A DNA stretch of 64,000 nt from Proteus mirabilis ATCC 29906 (GCF_000160755.1 NZ_GG668577.1:62001-126000), one strand, 5' to 3'; positions 8,284 to 19,223 are shown, numbered from the stretch's first letter. Notes: a model not told the origin generated them from the sequence alone. Numbers and translations: made by a program.

Positions 8284-9273
8284 ATGAAACAGGTAGTCTA
8301 CGTAGCAAGTCCAGAGAGTCATCAAATCCATGCGTATACATTAAATAGCGCGGGAGAGATGCATCTACTGCAGGTTGTTAAGGTTGCAGGACAAGTTCAA
8401 CCTATGGTGGCTAGTGCAGATGGAAAACATCTTTATGTTGGCATTCGTCCTCATTTTAGTGTGGTGACCTTTGAAATCGCACCTGATGGCCAGTTAGAAC
8501 AAAAAGCAATAACGGCAATTCCAAGTGCACCAGTTCATCTGTGCTTGGATAAAACAGAACGTTTTTTGTTTGTTCCTTCTTATCACCAAGGTAACTTAGC
8601 GGTATTGCCGATTAATCAACAAGGTATTGCTCAAGCGCCGATACAACTTATTGAAGGATTAAATAAACCACATTCTTCTAATATTGATTGGCATAACAAG
8701 CAGCTTATTGTTCCCTGTTTAGGTGAAGATCATATTCGTCTATTTAATCTTTCAGAAGAGGGACATTTAAGTGAAGCGCGTAGCGAAGAGTTAACCACAG
8801 CAATAAATGCAGGGCCGCGTCATTTAGCGTTCAATCCTAATGGCGAAGTGTTTTATTGCCTTAATGAATTAGATGCAACAATCAATGTTTATCGTCGTAT
8901 GGGTGATCTTTATCGTTTAATGCAAACCATCGATATGGTGCCAGAAACTTTCAATAGCACACGTTGGGCCGCTGATATCCATATTACCCCAGACGGTCGT
9001 TTCCTCTATGCCAGTGAACGTTCGGAAAGCTTGATTAGTGTAATGGCAGTTTCAGAAGCAGGGGATCATCTACAACCTGTAGGTCATTATACAACACAGA
9101 CACAACCACGCGGTTTTAATCTTGATAATACAGGAAATTATCTCATTTCTTGCGGTCAGAAATCTGATTTTGTCTCTGTTTCTCGTATTGATAGGCAAAC
9201 CGGCGCATTAACGGAATTAGCTTGTTATCCAGTCGGAAAAGGGGCGATGTGGGTCACTGTAGTCACCAAATAA
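8284..9273 (+). CDS. pgl: 6-Phosphogluconolactonase (YbhE/Pgl type)
   Basis: Hydrolyses 6-phosphogluconolactone to 6-phosphogluconate, second step of the oxidative pentose phosphate pathway, in the cytoplasm. 329 residues (E. coli 331), one seven-bladed beta-propeller of the lactonase family, visible as repeated segments such as VASADGKHLYVG, LAFNPNGEVFYCLNE and ITPDGRFLYASER. AAGGAG lies 6 bases before the ATG. Divergent from ybhA and convergent with bioA, the E. coli arrangement. Confidence 0.95.
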   Translation: MKQVVYVASPESHQIHAYTLNSAGEMHLLQVVKVAGQVQPMVASADGKHLYVGIRPHFSVVTFEIAPDGQLEQKAITAIPSAPVHLCLDKTERFLFVPSYHQGNLAVLPINQQGIAQAPIQLIEGLNKPHSSNIDWHNKQLIVPCLGEDHIRLFNLSEEGHLSEARSEELTTAINAGPRHLAFNPNGEVFYCLNELDATINVYRRMGDLYRLMQTIDMVPETFNSTRWAADIHITPDGRFLYASERSESLISVMAVSEAGDHLQPVGHYTTQTQPRGFNLDNTGNYLISCGQKSDFVSVSRIDRQTGALTELACYPVGKGAMWVTVVTK

Positions 9274-9284
9274 GTATTGCTTGC

Positions 9285-9313
9285 TCTCTAGCGGTAGATG
9301 ATGCCGCTAGAGA
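9285..9313. terminator. Hairpin between convergent pgl and bioA
   Basis: Perfect 10-base stem TCTCTAGCGG / CCGCTAGAGA (9285-9294, 9304-9313), 9-base loop. Neither strand has a good T run after it, so it may stabilise 3' ends more than terminate. Confidence 0.5.
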
Positions 9314-9329
9314 TATTAAAACAAAATAA

Positions 9330-10607
9330 TTAATTGGTAAGATTAACTGCTTTCTCAATTGCTTGAGTGAGTTTAGTGAGCTTTTCAGGTGATATAATAT
9401 AAGGAGGCATAATATAAATCAGTTGACCAAAAGGTCGTATCCAAACCCCTTCATCGACAAAGTATTTCTGTAGTTTAGCCATATTGACTGGCTCAACCAT
9501 TTCTACGACACCAATAGCACCAAGTACCCGCACATCTTTAACGCTTTTTGCTTGCTTTAAGGGTAACAATTCGGTTTTAAGTTGATCTTCAATTTGAGCG
9601 ACTTGATTAACCCAGTGACCTTGCTCTAATAGTGATAAACTAGCATTCGCCACCGCACAGGCAAGAGGATTCCCCATATAGGTAGGGCCATGCATAAAGC
9701 AACCTGCATCACCTTGGCTGATAGTATCGGCAATATGGCGTGTAGTTAACGTGGCGGATAGCGTCATATAACCACCTGTTAATGCTTTACCTACACACAT
9801 AATATCGGGGGAGATCCCCGCGTGTTCACAAGCAAATAATTTACCGGTTCTGCCAAATCCAGTGGCGATTTCATCGGCAATTAATAACACATTAAATTCA
9901 TCACATAACGCTCGAGCTTGTGTTAAATACTCTGGGTGGTATATGCGCATACCACCAGCCCCTTGGACGATTGGCTCTAGCATCACAGCGGCAATATGTT
10001 GATGATGTTGCGCTAATGTGGTGCGTAAATCGTCTATATCAGTAGCGTCCCACGGTTGATAAAATCCGGTTTTTGGCGCTTCGACAAACAGATGATTCGG
10101 CAGGTAGCCTTTGTAGAGACTATGCATCGAATTGTCAGGATCACACACCGACATCGCGCCAAAAGTATCACCATGATAACCGCGTTTTAATGCCACAATG
10201 CGCTGGCGTTTTTCACCTTTTGCCTGCCAATATTGCAATGCCATTTTTATCGCCACTTCAACCGCTACAGAGCCTGAATCAGCGAGGAAAATACACTCTA
10301 GTGGTGCGGGAGTGATAGCCAATAGTTTTCGACATAGAGCAACCGCTGAGGGATGGGTGATACCACCAAACATCACATGGGACATTGCTGCTAGTTGTTC
10401 TGTTACCGCCGTATTGAGTTCAGGGTGGTTATAGCCGTGGATCGCAGCCCACCATGAAGACATACCATCAATTAATTGTTTGCCATTCGCTAAAGTGAGT
10501 TCAACCCCTTTTGCACTTACGATTGGATAAGCCGGTAATGGGTTACTCATTGAGGTATAAGGGTGCCAAATATGGCGTAAATCAAAAGCAATATCATCGG
10601 GTGTCAT
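9330..10607 (-). CDS. bioA: BioA, adenosylmethionine-8-amino-7-oxononanoate aminotransferase
   Basis: PLP-dependent enzyme converting 7-keto-8-aminopelargonate to 7,8-diaminopelargonate with S-adenosylmethionine as amino donor. 425 residues (E. coli 429), class-III aminotransferase. Landmarks: HPYTSM and [15 protein letters not shown] near the N terminus, [14 protein letters not shown] (PLP-contacting Asp), and the Schiff-base lysine in [17 protein letters not shown] precedes the ATG. Transcribed away from bioBFCD across a shared BirA operator. Confidence 0.97.
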   Translation of the reverse strand: MTPDDIAFDLRHIWHPYTSMSNPLPAYPIVSAKGVELTLANGKQLIDGMSSWWAAIHGYNHPELNTAVTEQLAAMSHVMFGGITHPSAVALCRKLLAITPAPLECIFLADSGSVAVEVAIKMALQYWQAKGEKRQRIVALKRGYHGDTFGAMSVCDPDNSMHSLYKGYLPNHLFVEAPKTGFYQPWDATDIDDLRTTLAQHHQHIAAVMLEPIVQGAGGMRIYHPEYLTQARALCDEFNVLLIADEIATGFGRTGKLFACEHAGISPDIMCVGKALTGGYMTLSATLTTRHIADTISQGDAGCFMHGPTYMGNPLACAVANASLSLLEQGHWVNQVAQIEDQLKTELLPLKQAKSVKDVRVLGAIGVVEMVEPVNMAKLQKYFVDEGVWIRPFGQLIYIMPPYIISPEKLTKLTQAIEKAVNLTN

Positions 10608-10626
10608 TTTACTTTCCAGTTAATCA

Positions 10627-10658
10627 TGTAAACCTAGCGTGATCAATTTTAGTTGACA
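10627..10658. promoter_or_regulatory. BirA (biotin repressor) operator between bioA and bioB
   Basis: TGTAAACC-N16-AGTTGACA (10627-10634, 10651-10658). Half-sites and 16-base spacing match the E. coli bio operator (TGTAAACC-N16-GGTTTACA), with changes only in the right half. Biotinyl-AMP-bound BirA dimer would repress both divergent transcripts. Confidence 0.85.
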
Positions 10659-10710
10659 TGATAACCCTATTATTTAAACTGGCAATCACTTTTGAACAGG
10701 AGAATGTATT

Positions 10711-11748
10711 GTGAGTACGTTAAAACGTTGGACATTAAAAGAAGCTAGGGCACTGTTTGATATGCCATTTTTAGATTTGGTTTTTCAAGCGCAACAAGTG
10801 CATCGTCAACATTTTGATCCTTCACAAATTCAAGTCAGCACCTTACTGTCGATAAAAACAGGCGCTTGTCCTGAAGATTGTAAATATTGTGCCCAAAGTG
10901 CGCGCTATAAAACAGGGTTAGAAAAAGAGCGCTTAATGGAAGTACAACAAGTGATTGAATCAGCCAAAAAAGCAAAAGCAGCTGGTTCAACCCGTTTTTG
11001 TATGGGCGCGGCTTGGCGTAATCCACATGAGCGTGATATGCCTTATCTTGAGCAGATGGTCAAAGAAGTGAAAGCGCTAGGTATGGAAACCTGTATGACA
11101 TTGGGTAAGCTTGATGATTCACAAGCCTCACGCTTAGCACAAGCCGGACTGGATTTTTATAACCATAATCTTGATACATCACCTGAGTTTTACGGCAGCA
11201 TTATTACCACCCGGACATATCAAGACCGTTTAGATACCTTAGATAAAGTACGTAATGCTGGCATTAAAGTGTGCTCTGGAGGCATTTTAGGTTTAGGGGA
11301 AGAGGTCAAAGATAGAGCCGCTATGTTAGTGCAATTAGCTAACTTACCGCAACCGCCGGAAAGTGTACCTATCAATATGTTAGCCAAAATTAAAGGTACG
11401 CCACTGGCTGATAATGAAGATGTCGATCCCTTTGATTTTATTCGGACTATTGCTGTTGCTCGTATTATGATGCCTCGCTCTTATGTGCGACTTTCAGCAG
11501 GGCGTGAACAAATGAGTGAACAAACGCAAGCATTCTGTTTTATGGCTGGCGCAAACTCCATTTTTTATGGTTGCAAATTATTAACGACCACGAATCCCAC
11601 TGAAGATAAAGATCACCAATTATTCCGTAAGCTTGGTTTAAATCCTGAAAGATTATCTGTCTCAATGGGCGATCAGCAACAAGAAGACGTGTTGCTACAA
11701 GCTGTTGCTGAAAAAGACACCGAACAATTTTATAACGCGGCACTGTAA
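10711..11748 (+). CDS. bioB: BioB, biotin synthase
   Basis: Radical-SAM enzyme inserting sulfur into dethiobiotin, the last step of biotin synthesis. 345 residues (E. coli 346). The SAM cluster cysteines are C53, C57 and C60 in [10 protein letters not shown]; the auxiliary 2Fe-2S ligands lie further on, near [15 protein letters not shown] and the YVRLSAGRE Arg. Start codon is GTG with CAGGAG 9 bases upstream. First gene of bioBFCD; its stop overlaps the bioF start (TAATG). Confidence 0.97.
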
Positions 11749-12911
11749 TGAGTTGGCAAAACTATCTAGATAAGCGACTTAATGAGCGTAGAAATACGCC
11801 ATTATGGCGAAAAAGACAGGTGATCCAGCATAGTAATGGACGCTATTTAACCACACTGTCTGGTGATAAATATGTTAATTTTTCTGGTAACGATTATTTA
11901 GGGATAAGCCAACATCCTGATGTTATTCAAGCATGGCAACGTGGTGCGAATGAATATGGTGTAGGGAGTGGGGGATCGGGTCATATTACCGGTTTTACAC
12001 AGGCCCATCAGCAGTTAGAGCAACAACTCGCTGACTGGTTAGGGTACGATCATGCGCTATTATTTTCTTCAGGTTATAGTGCTAATCAAGGTGTTATTGC
12101 GACATTACTTGAAAAAGAAGATGCCATCATTGCCGATAAACTTTGTCATGCTTCATTAATGGAAGCGGCTATCTTATCACCGGCGAGTTTATGGCGCTTT
12201 TTGCATAATTCTGCGCCATCTCTATCTCAGCGACTTCATAAAACCTCTGCGAATAAAAGCTTAGTCGTGACAGAAGGGGTTTTTAGCATGGATGGTGATA
12301 AAGCGCCATTAGCGGCTATGGCAGAAATAAGTCAACAGCATCAGGCGTGGTTAATGGTTGATGATGCGCATGGTATTGGCGTGTTAGGTAAAGAAGGTAA
12401 AGGGAGTTGCCATGAAGCAGGGATTAAACCTGAGTTATTAATAGCGACTTTTGGTAAAGCCTTTGGCATTAGTGGTGCAGCTGTACTGTGTAATAAGGCG
12501 ACTGCTGAGTTTTTCGAACAATATTCACGTCACTTAATTTATAGTACCTCAATGCCCCCTGCACAAGCCGTTGCTTTACATGCAGCGTTAAAGGTTATTA
12601 AACAAGATGATGAAGGACGAGAATATCTTCAACAACTTATTAGCTTTTTCCGTCAAGGTGTCTCATCACTTCCAGTCACATTATTACCTTCACAAACAGC
12701 CATTCAACCGTTAATTATTGGTGATGAACTACGCTGTCAACAACTTTCAGACTATTTACAACGTGAAGGTTTCTGGGTAAAAGCGATCTTTCCACCGACT
12801 GTACCCCCTCACAGCGCACGTTTACGCATTACTTTAACGACTCGTCACCAAATTTCCGACATTGCGATGTTAATCGAGCTTCTTCATGGTTTCTTCAATC
12901 AAAACAGATAA
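11748..12911 (+). CDS. bioF: BioF, 8-amino-7-oxononanoate synthase
   Basis: PLP enzyme condensing pimeloyl-ACP with alanine, the first step in building the biotin rings. 387 residues (E. coli 384), alpha-oxoamine synthase family. NFSGNDYLG near residue 45, [10 protein letters not shown], the PLP-pocket [10 protein letters not shown], and the Schiff-base lysine in [13 protein letters not shown] are present. It overlaps bioB by one base and bioC by 26, so translation is coupled. Confidence 0.97.
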
Positions 12912-13653
12912 ACAGCAGATAGCCCAGTGTTTTAGTAAAGCGGCTAGCCATTATGATCATCATGCCTCTATTCAACGTTATAGTGGTGATAAATTGATGT
13001 ATTTAGCTCGCCACCAAGCTGGGGATAGGGTGCTAGATGCGGGGTGTGGCACTGGGTATTTCAGTCAAAAATGGCGACAACAAGGGAGGTTTGTTATCGC
13101 ACTTGATTTATCTCATGCCATGTTACAAGTGGCGAGACAACAACAACGGGCTAATTGTTATTTACAAAGTGATATTGAGCACTGTGCGCTCACCCCCCAC
13201 AGCATAGATATCGTTTTTAGCAATTTAGCTATGCAGTGGTGTGATGATCTTACCATTGCGGTAAATAGCTTAATGAGTGTCGTCAATCCACAAGGGGCGC
13301 TCTATTTTTCTACGTTAGCAACATCAACGTTACAAGAGGTACGAGACGCTTGGCAGTTTCTTGATAACCACCAACATGTTAACCCGTTCCTCTCTTACCA
13401 ACAGATTGAACAAGCCTGTAGTGGTTTTCAATATCAATTTGTGACTGAAAAGGTGACAGAACAATATGCATCATTGCCTGAGCTTTTTGCCTCATTAAAA
13501 GGGGTAGGCGCGAATTTTGTACAAGGAGAACGGCCAAAAGGATTAATGACACGCCAAAAACTGCGTCAATTAGAGCAAGTTTGGCGCAAAACAGACTCTG
13601 GTAAATATTTACTTACTTATGAACTCGTTATAGGAAAGATTTCTCATGGCTAA
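12886..13653 (+). CDS. bioC: BioC, malonyl-ACP O-methyltransferase
   Basis: SAM-dependent methyltransferase that masks malonyl-ACP as its methyl ester so fatty acid synthesis can build the pimelate chain. 255 residues (E. coli 251). SAM motif I is [12 protein letters not shown] (about residues 51-62), with the acidic end of strand 2 in [10 protein letters not shown]. The ATG lies within the end of bioF (26-base overlap) and the 3' end overlaps bioD by 8 bases. No bioH was seen in this window; in E. coli it is unlinked. Confidence 0.95.
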
Positions 13654-14332
13654 AACATGGTTTTTAACAGGAACAGATACCGAAGTCGGTAAAACCGTCG
13701 TAAGTAGTGCATTATTACAATGCGCTACACAACAAGGATATCAAACTGCGGGTTATAAACCTGTCGCATCTGGTAGCGAATGGTTACCTGAAGGTTTACG
13801 TAATAGTGATGCATTAACGTTGCAACAGTTTAGTAGCGTCCCTTTGGCTTATCAGCAAGTGAATCCCTATTGCTTTGAAACCCCCACATCACCTCATATT
13901 GTGAGCGAAGAAACAAAACAACCTATTGATTTTCAGGTTATGTCGAAGGGGTTATCTTATCTGCAACAACGCGCAGATTGGGTATTAGTTGAAGGTGCTG
14001 GGGGATGGTTTACGCCACTATCAGCAAACCAATTCTTTGCAGATTGGGTGATTGAAGAAAAATTACCGGTTATTTTAACGGTGGGTATTAAATTAGGTTG
14101 TATTAATCATGCATTATTAACGCAACAAGCTATTTGGCAATCAGGGTTGACTTTAGCGGGCTGGGTAGCAAATGAAGTAGAGCCTGCCGGGCGGTATCAA
14201 CAGCAGTATTTAGCTACTTTAATGGCGCATATTAAAGCACCACTTTTAGGTAAAATTCCTTATTTAACACAAGACGTTAAACAACATAATTTTACCTCTT
14301 ATCTTGATCTCTCTTATCTCAAATCACATTGA
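13646..14332 (+). CDS. bioD: BioD, dethiobiotin synthetase
   Basis: ATP-dependent carboxylation and ring closure of diaminopelargonate. 228 residues (E. coli BioD1 225). P-loop GTDTEVGKT at about residues 8-16, K-x-KPVASG-type switch region (YKPVASGSEW), and VEGAGGWFTPL with the Mg-binding Glu. Last gene of bioBFCD. No strong hairpin terminator follows; the next 470 bases are non-coding. Confidence 0.96.
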   Translation: MAKTWFLTGTDTEVGKTVVSSALLQCATQQGYQTAGYKPVASGSEWLPEGLRNSDALTLQQFSSVPLAYQQVNPYCFETPTSPHIVSEETKQPIDFQVMSKGLSYLQQRADWVLVEGAGGWFTPLSANQFFADWVIEEKLPVILTVGIKLGCINHALLTQQAIWQSGLTLAGWVANEVEPAGRYQQQYLATLMAHIKAPLLGKIPYLTQDVKQHNFTSYLDLSYLKSH

Positions 14333-14469
14333 TACATCATCATTGAGTCAATTTTAACAGCTTATTTTCATGTATAAAAAAATAAAAAAATTATTTTTTT
14401 GCTAAATATTAGGGTTATTTTTAATAAGAAAAAAAGCTGTAACCTACCGTGGTATAAGCACTTTGTTCA

Positions 14470-14494
14470 GTTATCCACTATTCCTGTGGATAAC
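14470..14494. promoter_or_regulatory. Inverted DnaA-box pair upstream of uvrB
   Basis: Perfect 9-base inverted repeat GTTATCCAC / GTGGATAAC (14470-14478, 14486-14494), 7-base loop. The right arm contains TGTGGATAA, which on the minus strand is the consensus DnaA box TTATCCACA (14485-14493); the left arm (TTATCCACT) is one base off. DnaA involvement at E. coli uvrB has been reported. The surrounding 14333-14802 region is A/T-rich with no gene seen. Confidence 0.6.
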
Positions 14495-14751
14495 CTTGTG
14501 TATTACCATAATAAAAATACGCCAAATATAGAGAATACAAGGCATTGCTAAAGATTGGTGTTATTCTCAACTTTTATTTTTTATTGTTTATTATTAATAA
14601 GTTAAATAAAATCAATAGTGCGAAAGCGTCAACTTACTCTCAGTGATTTATCCCTAAAATAAGGGGTTGATTTTTTAAAAAACTTTTTGATTAAAATCTG
14701 GGGATAACTTAAATCCGTTATTCAGATTATTTTTTGTAAGATAGAGATTGA

Positions 14752-14771
14752 AGCTGGATTTTTATCCAGTA
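14752..14771. promoter_or_regulatory. LexA (SOS) box at uvrB
   Basis: CTG-N10-CAG with A/T-rich core (CTG 14754-14756, CAG 14767-14769), 32 bases before the uvrB ATG. The right half (TTTATCCAG) resembles the E. coli uvrB SOS box. LexA cleavage after DNA damage would derepress uvrB. Confidence 0.8.
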
Positions 14772-14802
14772 TCATAAGGAGTGTCTGCGAGGAGATAAGA
14801 AT

Positions 14803-16812
14803 ATGAGCAAAGTTTTTAAACTGCATTCAGAATTTAAACCCGGTGGTGATCAACCTACTGCTATCGCTTCATTATGTGAAGGGTTAGAAGATGGACTTGC
14901 TCACCAAACCTTATTAGGGGTAACCGGATCAGGTAAAACCTTCACTATTGCCAATGTGATAGCTAACCTAAATCGTCCTACTATGGTATTAGCGCCAAAC
15001 AAAACGCTAGCTGCACAGCTTTATAGTGAAATGAAAGAGTTTTTCCCTGAAAATGCGGTGGAATACTTTGTCTCTTATTATGACTACTATCAACCTGAAG
15101 CCTATGTGCCAAGCTCCGATACCTTTATTGAAAAAGACGCCTCTGTTAACGAACATATCGAACAAATGCGTCTATCGGCTACAAAGGCTCTCTTAGAGCG
15201 TAAAGACGTTATTGTGGTCTCTTCAGTTTCAGCTATTTATGGTTTGGGTGATCCTGATAGCTATTTAAAAATGATGCTACATTTAAGCAATGGCATGATT
15301 ATTGACCAACGTGCGATTTTACGCCGACTTGCTGATTTGCAATATACCCGCAATGATCAGGCTTTTCAGCGCGGTACTTTCCGAGTCCGTGGTGAAGTGA
15401 TCGATATCTTTCCTGCTGAATCTGATGACTACGCTTTACGTGTTGAATTATTTGATGAAGAGGTTGAGCGTTTATCGCTATTTGATCCTCTCACAGGGCA
15501 AATTCATTACAATGTGCCACGTTTCACCATCTATCCTAAAACCCACTATGTTACGCCGCGCGAACGTATTCTGGATGCGATGGAAAAAATCAAACAGGAG
15601 CTAGCTGAAAGACGTAAGGTGCTATTAGCCAATGATAAATTGGTTGAAGAGCAGCGAGTTACCCAGCGCACTCAATTTGATTTAGAAATGATGAATGAAT
15701 TGGGGTATTGCTCAGGTATTGAAAACTACTCCCGCTATCTTTCTGGCCGTGGGCCTGGTGAGCCACCACCAACGCTATTTGACTATTTGCCTGCTGATGG
15801 GTTATTAGTGATTGACGAATCACACGTTACTATTCCGCAAATTGGCGGCATGTATAAAGGCGACCGCTCACGTAAAGAGACGTTAGTGGAATATGGCTTC
15901 CGGTTACCTTCTGCGTTGGATAACCGCCCATTGCGTTTTGAAGAGTTTGAAGCATTAGCACCACAAACCATTTATGTTTCAGCAACACCGGGCAAATATG
16001 AGCTAGAAAAATCAGGTAATGACATTGTAGAACAGGTGGTTAGACCTACAGGCTTACTTGATCCGGTGGTTGAAGTTCGCCCTGTTGCCACACAGGTTGA
16101 TGATTTATTATCAGAAATACGTATACGAGCAGCTAAAAATGAACGTGTATTAGTGACAACATTAACAAAACGTATGGCGGAGGATTTGACCGAATATCTT
16201 GAAGAGCATGGTGAACGGGTACGTTATTTGCACTCAGATATTGATACCGTCGAGCGGGTTGAAATTATCCGAGATTTACGTCTAGGTGAATTTGATGTGC
16301 TGGTGGGGATAAACTTACTTCGTGAAGGGTTAGATATGCCAGAAGTCTCTCTTGTGGCGATTTTAGATGCAGATAAAGAGGGATTCTTACGTTCAGAACG
16401 TTCGCTTATTCAGACGATTGGTCGTGCTGCTCGTAACCTTGAAGGTAAAGCTATTTTATATGGCGATAAAATAACAGATTCTATGGCAAAAGCCATTGGT
16501 GAGACAGAACGTCGTCGGGAAAAACAGCAACAATTTAACCTTGAACATGGCATTGTGCCAAAAGGCTTAAATAAGAAAATTGGTGATATTCTTAAGATTG
16601 GTCAACCGACTCAAGGCCGTAATAAGAAAGGACATAAAGCGGTTGATACTCATGAAGATTATCCATTACTTTCTACGGCTGAATTAGAAAAAGAAATTCA
16701 GCGCTTAGAAACGGAAATGTATCAACATGCTAAAGATCTTGAATTTGAAAAAGCGGCTCAAACACGGGATAAATTACAAACTTTGCGTGCGCAATTTATT
16801 GCTAATTCTTAA
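14803..16812 (+). CDS. uvrB: UvrB, excinuclease ABC subunit B
   Basis: Damage-verifying helicase-like subunit of nucleotide excision repair; receives damaged sites from UvrA and recruits UvrC. 669 residues (E. coli 673). Walker A GVTGSGKT (39-46), beta-hairpin region [11 protein letters not shown] (~93-103), DESH box (VIDESH), helicase motif VI region QTIGRAARN, and a C-terminal UVR domain (~627-662) for UvrC contact. GAGGAG precedes the ATG. Monocistronic, SOS box upstream, terminator downstream. Confidence 0.98.
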   Translation: MSKVFKLHSEFKPGGDQPTAIASLCEGLEDGLAHQTLLGVTGSGKTFTIANVIANLNRPTMVLAPNKTLAAQLYSEMKEFFPENAVEYFVSYYDYYQPEAYVPSSDTFIEKDASVNEHIEQMRLSATKALLERKDVIVVSSVSAIYGLGDPDSYLKMMLHLSNGMIIDQRAILRRLADLQYTRNDQAFQRGTFRVRGEVIDIFPAESDDYALRVELFDEEVERLSLFDPLTGQIHYNVPRFTIYPKTHYVTPRERILDAMEKIKQELAERRKVLLANDKLVEEQRVTQRTQFDLEMMNELGYCSGIENYSRYLSGRGPGEPPPTLFDYLPADGLLVIDESHVTIPQIGGMYKGDRSRKETLVEYGFRLPSALDNRPLRFEEFEALAPQTIYVSATPGKYELEKSGNDIVEQVVRPTGLLDPVVEVRPVATQVDDLLSEIRIRAAKNERVLVTTLTKRMAEDLTEYLEEHGERVRYLHSDIDTVERVEIIRDLRLGEFDVLVGINLLREGLDMPEVSLVAILDADKEGFLRSERSLIQTIGRAARNLEGKAILYGDKITDSMAKAIGETERRREKQQQFNLEHGIVPKGLNKKIGDILKIGQPTQGRNKKGHKAVDTHEDYPLLSTAELEKEIQRLETEMYQHAKDLEFEKAAQTRDKLQTLRAQFIANS

Positions 16813-16840
16813 TAAGAAAATGTAAGTAGATAGGCTTACA

Positions 16841-16875
16841 AAGGGCGTTATAGCTTTTATAGCGCTCTTTTTTTG
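16841..16875 (+). terminator. Terminator of uvrB
   Basis: Imperfect stem AGGGCGTTATAG / TATAGCGCTCT with a short T-rich loop, then a run of seven T. Confidence 0.75.
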
Positions 16876-16996
16876 TTCTCTCTTTGTCAATTATTATCTA
16901 TTTTGTTATTCCCTTCCTGGCAATCAACTGTTTAAATATTACAACTAACAAACAGTCAATGATTTACAAAGATAAAAAAGACATTAAGGATAGTGA

Positions 16997-17959
16997 ATGA
17001 GTGGTTATGTGTATGCAGGGTTTCCAAGCTCTGTAGGAGTCATTATTGGTGGTTTTTTCCTCGTGATACTTTTTAAGTGGTTACGATTTGCATTGCAAGA
17101 CAATAAATTACCCACTGCTACAATGCCAGCAACAACAGAGCCTGAGCCCGTTTTATCGTCTCCAGCAACAGAAAGCCCAGTAAATCAGTTATTACCCAAA
17201 GAATGGGGGTTATATGTCGCAGCCCCTTATGCGGTAATGAATGAGTGGGCATATAACGAATATAATCAAGGTAAAGATGATGGTGGGCTATCAGCGGCTT
17301 GGGGAGTTAATGATCGGTGGGATTTAATCTACCAATTATTTTGGTTGCTGACTCAAGGTCATACCAATGACTTTTACCAGTTACGTGACCAGATTTTGAA
17401 TGGCAAAGAAGAAGATATTCAATCATTAAAAAACGATATTTTATTATCTGATTTAACTGAAAATGATAAAAATGAACGTTTATGGCAAATCGATATGATG
17501 AACACCAATCGAATGAATATCCAAAATGTAAAATATCTTATTTGGGATCTTTGTCGTTTTAACAAGCTTTGCTTAGAAGGCTGCCAACAAGGTTATATTA
17601 CCCAGCAAGAAGCACAAACATGGTCATTAATGAGTGCATCAATGCTACGTCGTATTTATGATGGTTGGGAAGATATGTGGCAAAACTTTATTGCTACTCG
17701 TTGGTTATGGGCAAGTGGTGATCAAAATTGGGCATCATCACATCAAACATTTTCCGATGTCGTACAAAATATACTCAAAGCAGAAAATACCTTAGCGACA
17801 GAAGAAAACTGGGTAATGGAGCTACCCCCATTAGATTTAATGTCTTTTACACGAGCCGTAGCTGGATTAGGTTTTATGAAAAATGATGTGCCTATGACAC
17901 TGGCTGAAATAGAAGAAATGATCAGCGAACGCATTACTTTAAAAACACTTAATAGCTAA
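16997..17959 (+). CDS. Membrane-anchored DUF1266 protein
   Basis: 320 residues. One N-terminal transmembrane helix (about 8-28, GVIIGGFFLVILF), a Pro/Thr/Glu-rich linker (~38-65), then a mostly helical Trp-rich domain (~75-285) with the DUF1266 pattern: WGVNDRWDLI, WDLCRFNKLCLEGCQQGYI, and WASGDQNWASS. E. coli relatives are YbeR and YbeU, of unknown function. It stands alone between terminators, so the neighbourhood gives no clue. The start follows AAGGATAGTGA. Confidence 0.75.
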   Translation: MSGYVYAGFPSSVGVIIGGFFLVILFKWLRFALQDNKLPTATMPATTEPEPVLSSPATESPVNQLLPKEWGLYVAAPYAVMNEWAYNEYNQGKDDGGLSAAWGVNDRWDLIYQLFWLLTQGHTNDFYQLRDQILNGKEEDIQSLKNDILLSDLTENDKNERLWQIDMMNTNRMNIQNVKYLIWDLCRFNKLCLEGCQQGYITQQEAQTWSLMSASMLRRIYDGWEDMWQNFIATRWLWASGDQNWASSHQTFSDVVQNILKAENTLATEENWVMELPPLDLMSFTRAVAGLGFMKNDVPMTLAEIEEMISERITLKTLNS

Positions 17960-18022
17960 TTGTCTATTTGTAAAACAAAATTACACAGTTAAAGTAAGAA
18001 AATAATCTAATAAAAACTAATT

Positions 18023-18063
18023 AACCGCACTGAGATAGATAATGATTTTAGTGCGGTTTTTTG
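18023..18063. terminator. Bidirectional terminator between the DUF1266 gene and yvcK
   Basis: Stem AACCGCACT / AGTGCGGTT (18023-18031, 18050-18058), 18-base loop, then a T run on the plus strand; usable by convergent yvcK. Confidence 0.85.
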
Positions 18064-18076
18064 ATTGGTATAACGA

Positions 18077-19012
18077 TTAACTCGCTGTACAAGCGGTATT
18101 ACGTTGACCTAATTGCTGAAGTGTTAATTCAATAGCTTTACTTAATAGGTGCCTATCATGACGGTAAGGAATATCTTTCGCCTCTAATTGCGCTTGAACA
18201 ATTAATCGTCCTTTCATTGATTCATATTGTGTTTCTGGACTAATAATCACGGCATCAATAGTTTGTAAGCCAATATAGGTTTCCATCATGGCGATTTTAT
18301 CTGACATCGTCATACTTGCAGCCGCAGGGCTAAGCTCTTTACCTAAATTACCAATATAAATAGTAGTGGCACTGCTACGACGTAATGCTTTAGCTAAATC
18401 AGGTAGCAACAATAAAGGCATCAAACTGGTAAAAAAACTGCCCGGGCCAATTAAAATTAAATCAGCTTGCTCAATGGCTTCAATGGCTTCTCGTGTGGTG
18501 GTGACGTCTGGATAGAGTTTTAATTGACGAGGCATCCTCGGTAAATTATCTACATTGACCTCGCCATAGATTTCATTTCCTTCATCATCAATGGCCATTA
18601 AATCAACCGCTTGTTCTGACATAGGAATAAGATGAGCATTGACTCTAAGTAGGCCGCGGATAAGATTAATTGCTTCTAATGGACGAACGCTTAAGTTATC
18701 TAAGGCCTTTAGCATAAGATTACCTAAGTTGTGTCCAGCAAGCTCTCCTGTGCCTGAGAAACGGTATTCAAACATCGCAGAAGCAACGGAAGGCTCTGTG
18801 ATTAATTGATTAATACAATTGCGCATATCTCCCCACGCGATACCGCCTTCGTCTTTACGAATACGTCCCGTGGAGCCACCATTATCTGTTGTCGTGACAA
18901 TCCCCGTAAGGCGAGTTCCTAAATAGGAGAGTGCTGAAAGCACACGTCCAAGGCCATGACCTCCACCAAGGGCTACAACACGATCTAAATCACTTAGCGT
19001 GCGATTTCGCAT
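18077..19012 (-). CDS. yvcK: YvcK/YbhK family gluconeogenesis and cell-shape factor
   Basis: CofD/YvcK-family protein, 311 residues (E. coli YbhK 302), related to 2-phospho-L-lactate transferase. In Bacillus the homologue binds UDP-sugars and is needed on gluconeogenic carbon sources; the E. coli role is poorly defined. Motifs: [16 protein letters not shown] at the N terminus, [19 protein letters not shown], and [18 protein letters not shown] use the ATG giving [13 protein letters not shown], as in E. coli; a GTG 15 bases upstream has no clear ribosome site. Confidence 0.93.
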   Translation of the reverse strand: MRNRTLSDLDRVVALGGGHGLGRVLSALSYLGTRLTGIVTTTDNGGSTGRIRKDEGGIAWGDMRNCINQLITEPSVASAMFEYRFSGTGELAGHNLGNLMLKALDNLSVRPLEAINLIRGLLRVNAHLIPMSEQAVDLMAIDDEGNEIYGEVNVDNLPRMPRQLKLYPDVTTTREAIEAIEQADLILIGPGSFFTSLMPLLLLPDLAKALRRSSATTIYIGNLGKELSPAAASMTMSDKIAMMETYIGLQTIDAVIISPETQYESMKGRLIVQAQLEAKDIPYRHDRHLLSKAIELTLQQLGQRNTACTAS

Positions 19013-19199
19013 AATTGTCTTACTCACTTTTAAAAATTTGCCGCTAATTTATCACAATTATAATTTAAGCCTATGATCACGGCGTGATTTCATCACATTC
19101 TTAATCTTGAATGAGTATCGATTGCTGGTTATTTAGACAAATAAAAGGGAAGAGTAAGGGGAGTGTAAATAGAATAAAAATAAAAAAAGTGTTGTAAGT

Positions 19200-19223
19200 C
19201 GTTGTATTATAAATTATATAACG
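19200..19223 (+). promoter_or_regulatory. Candidate ModE site upstream of moaA
   Basis: CGTTGTAT-N7-TATATAACG, the same 8-7-9 layout as the two modA sites here; the right half is the best match of the three. In E. coli ModE-molybdate activates moaABCDE, consistent with a site well upstream of the leader (about 110 bases before the riboswitch). The rest of 19013-19311 shows only A/T-rich sequence and a small hairpin ACCTGTT-N3-AACAGGT (19288-19304). Confidence 0.7.

Noticed and set aside
10653-10681. TTGACA at 10653 as the bioB -35 element
   Set aside because: No good -10 lies 16-18 bases downstream; the hexamer is part of the BirA half-site.
14333-14802. Replication origin suggested by A/T-rich DNA and DnaA boxes
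   Set aside because: Only two paired boxes are seen, with no box cluster, GATC cluster or dnaA/gidA-type neighbours; a regulatory site at uvrB is a better explanation.
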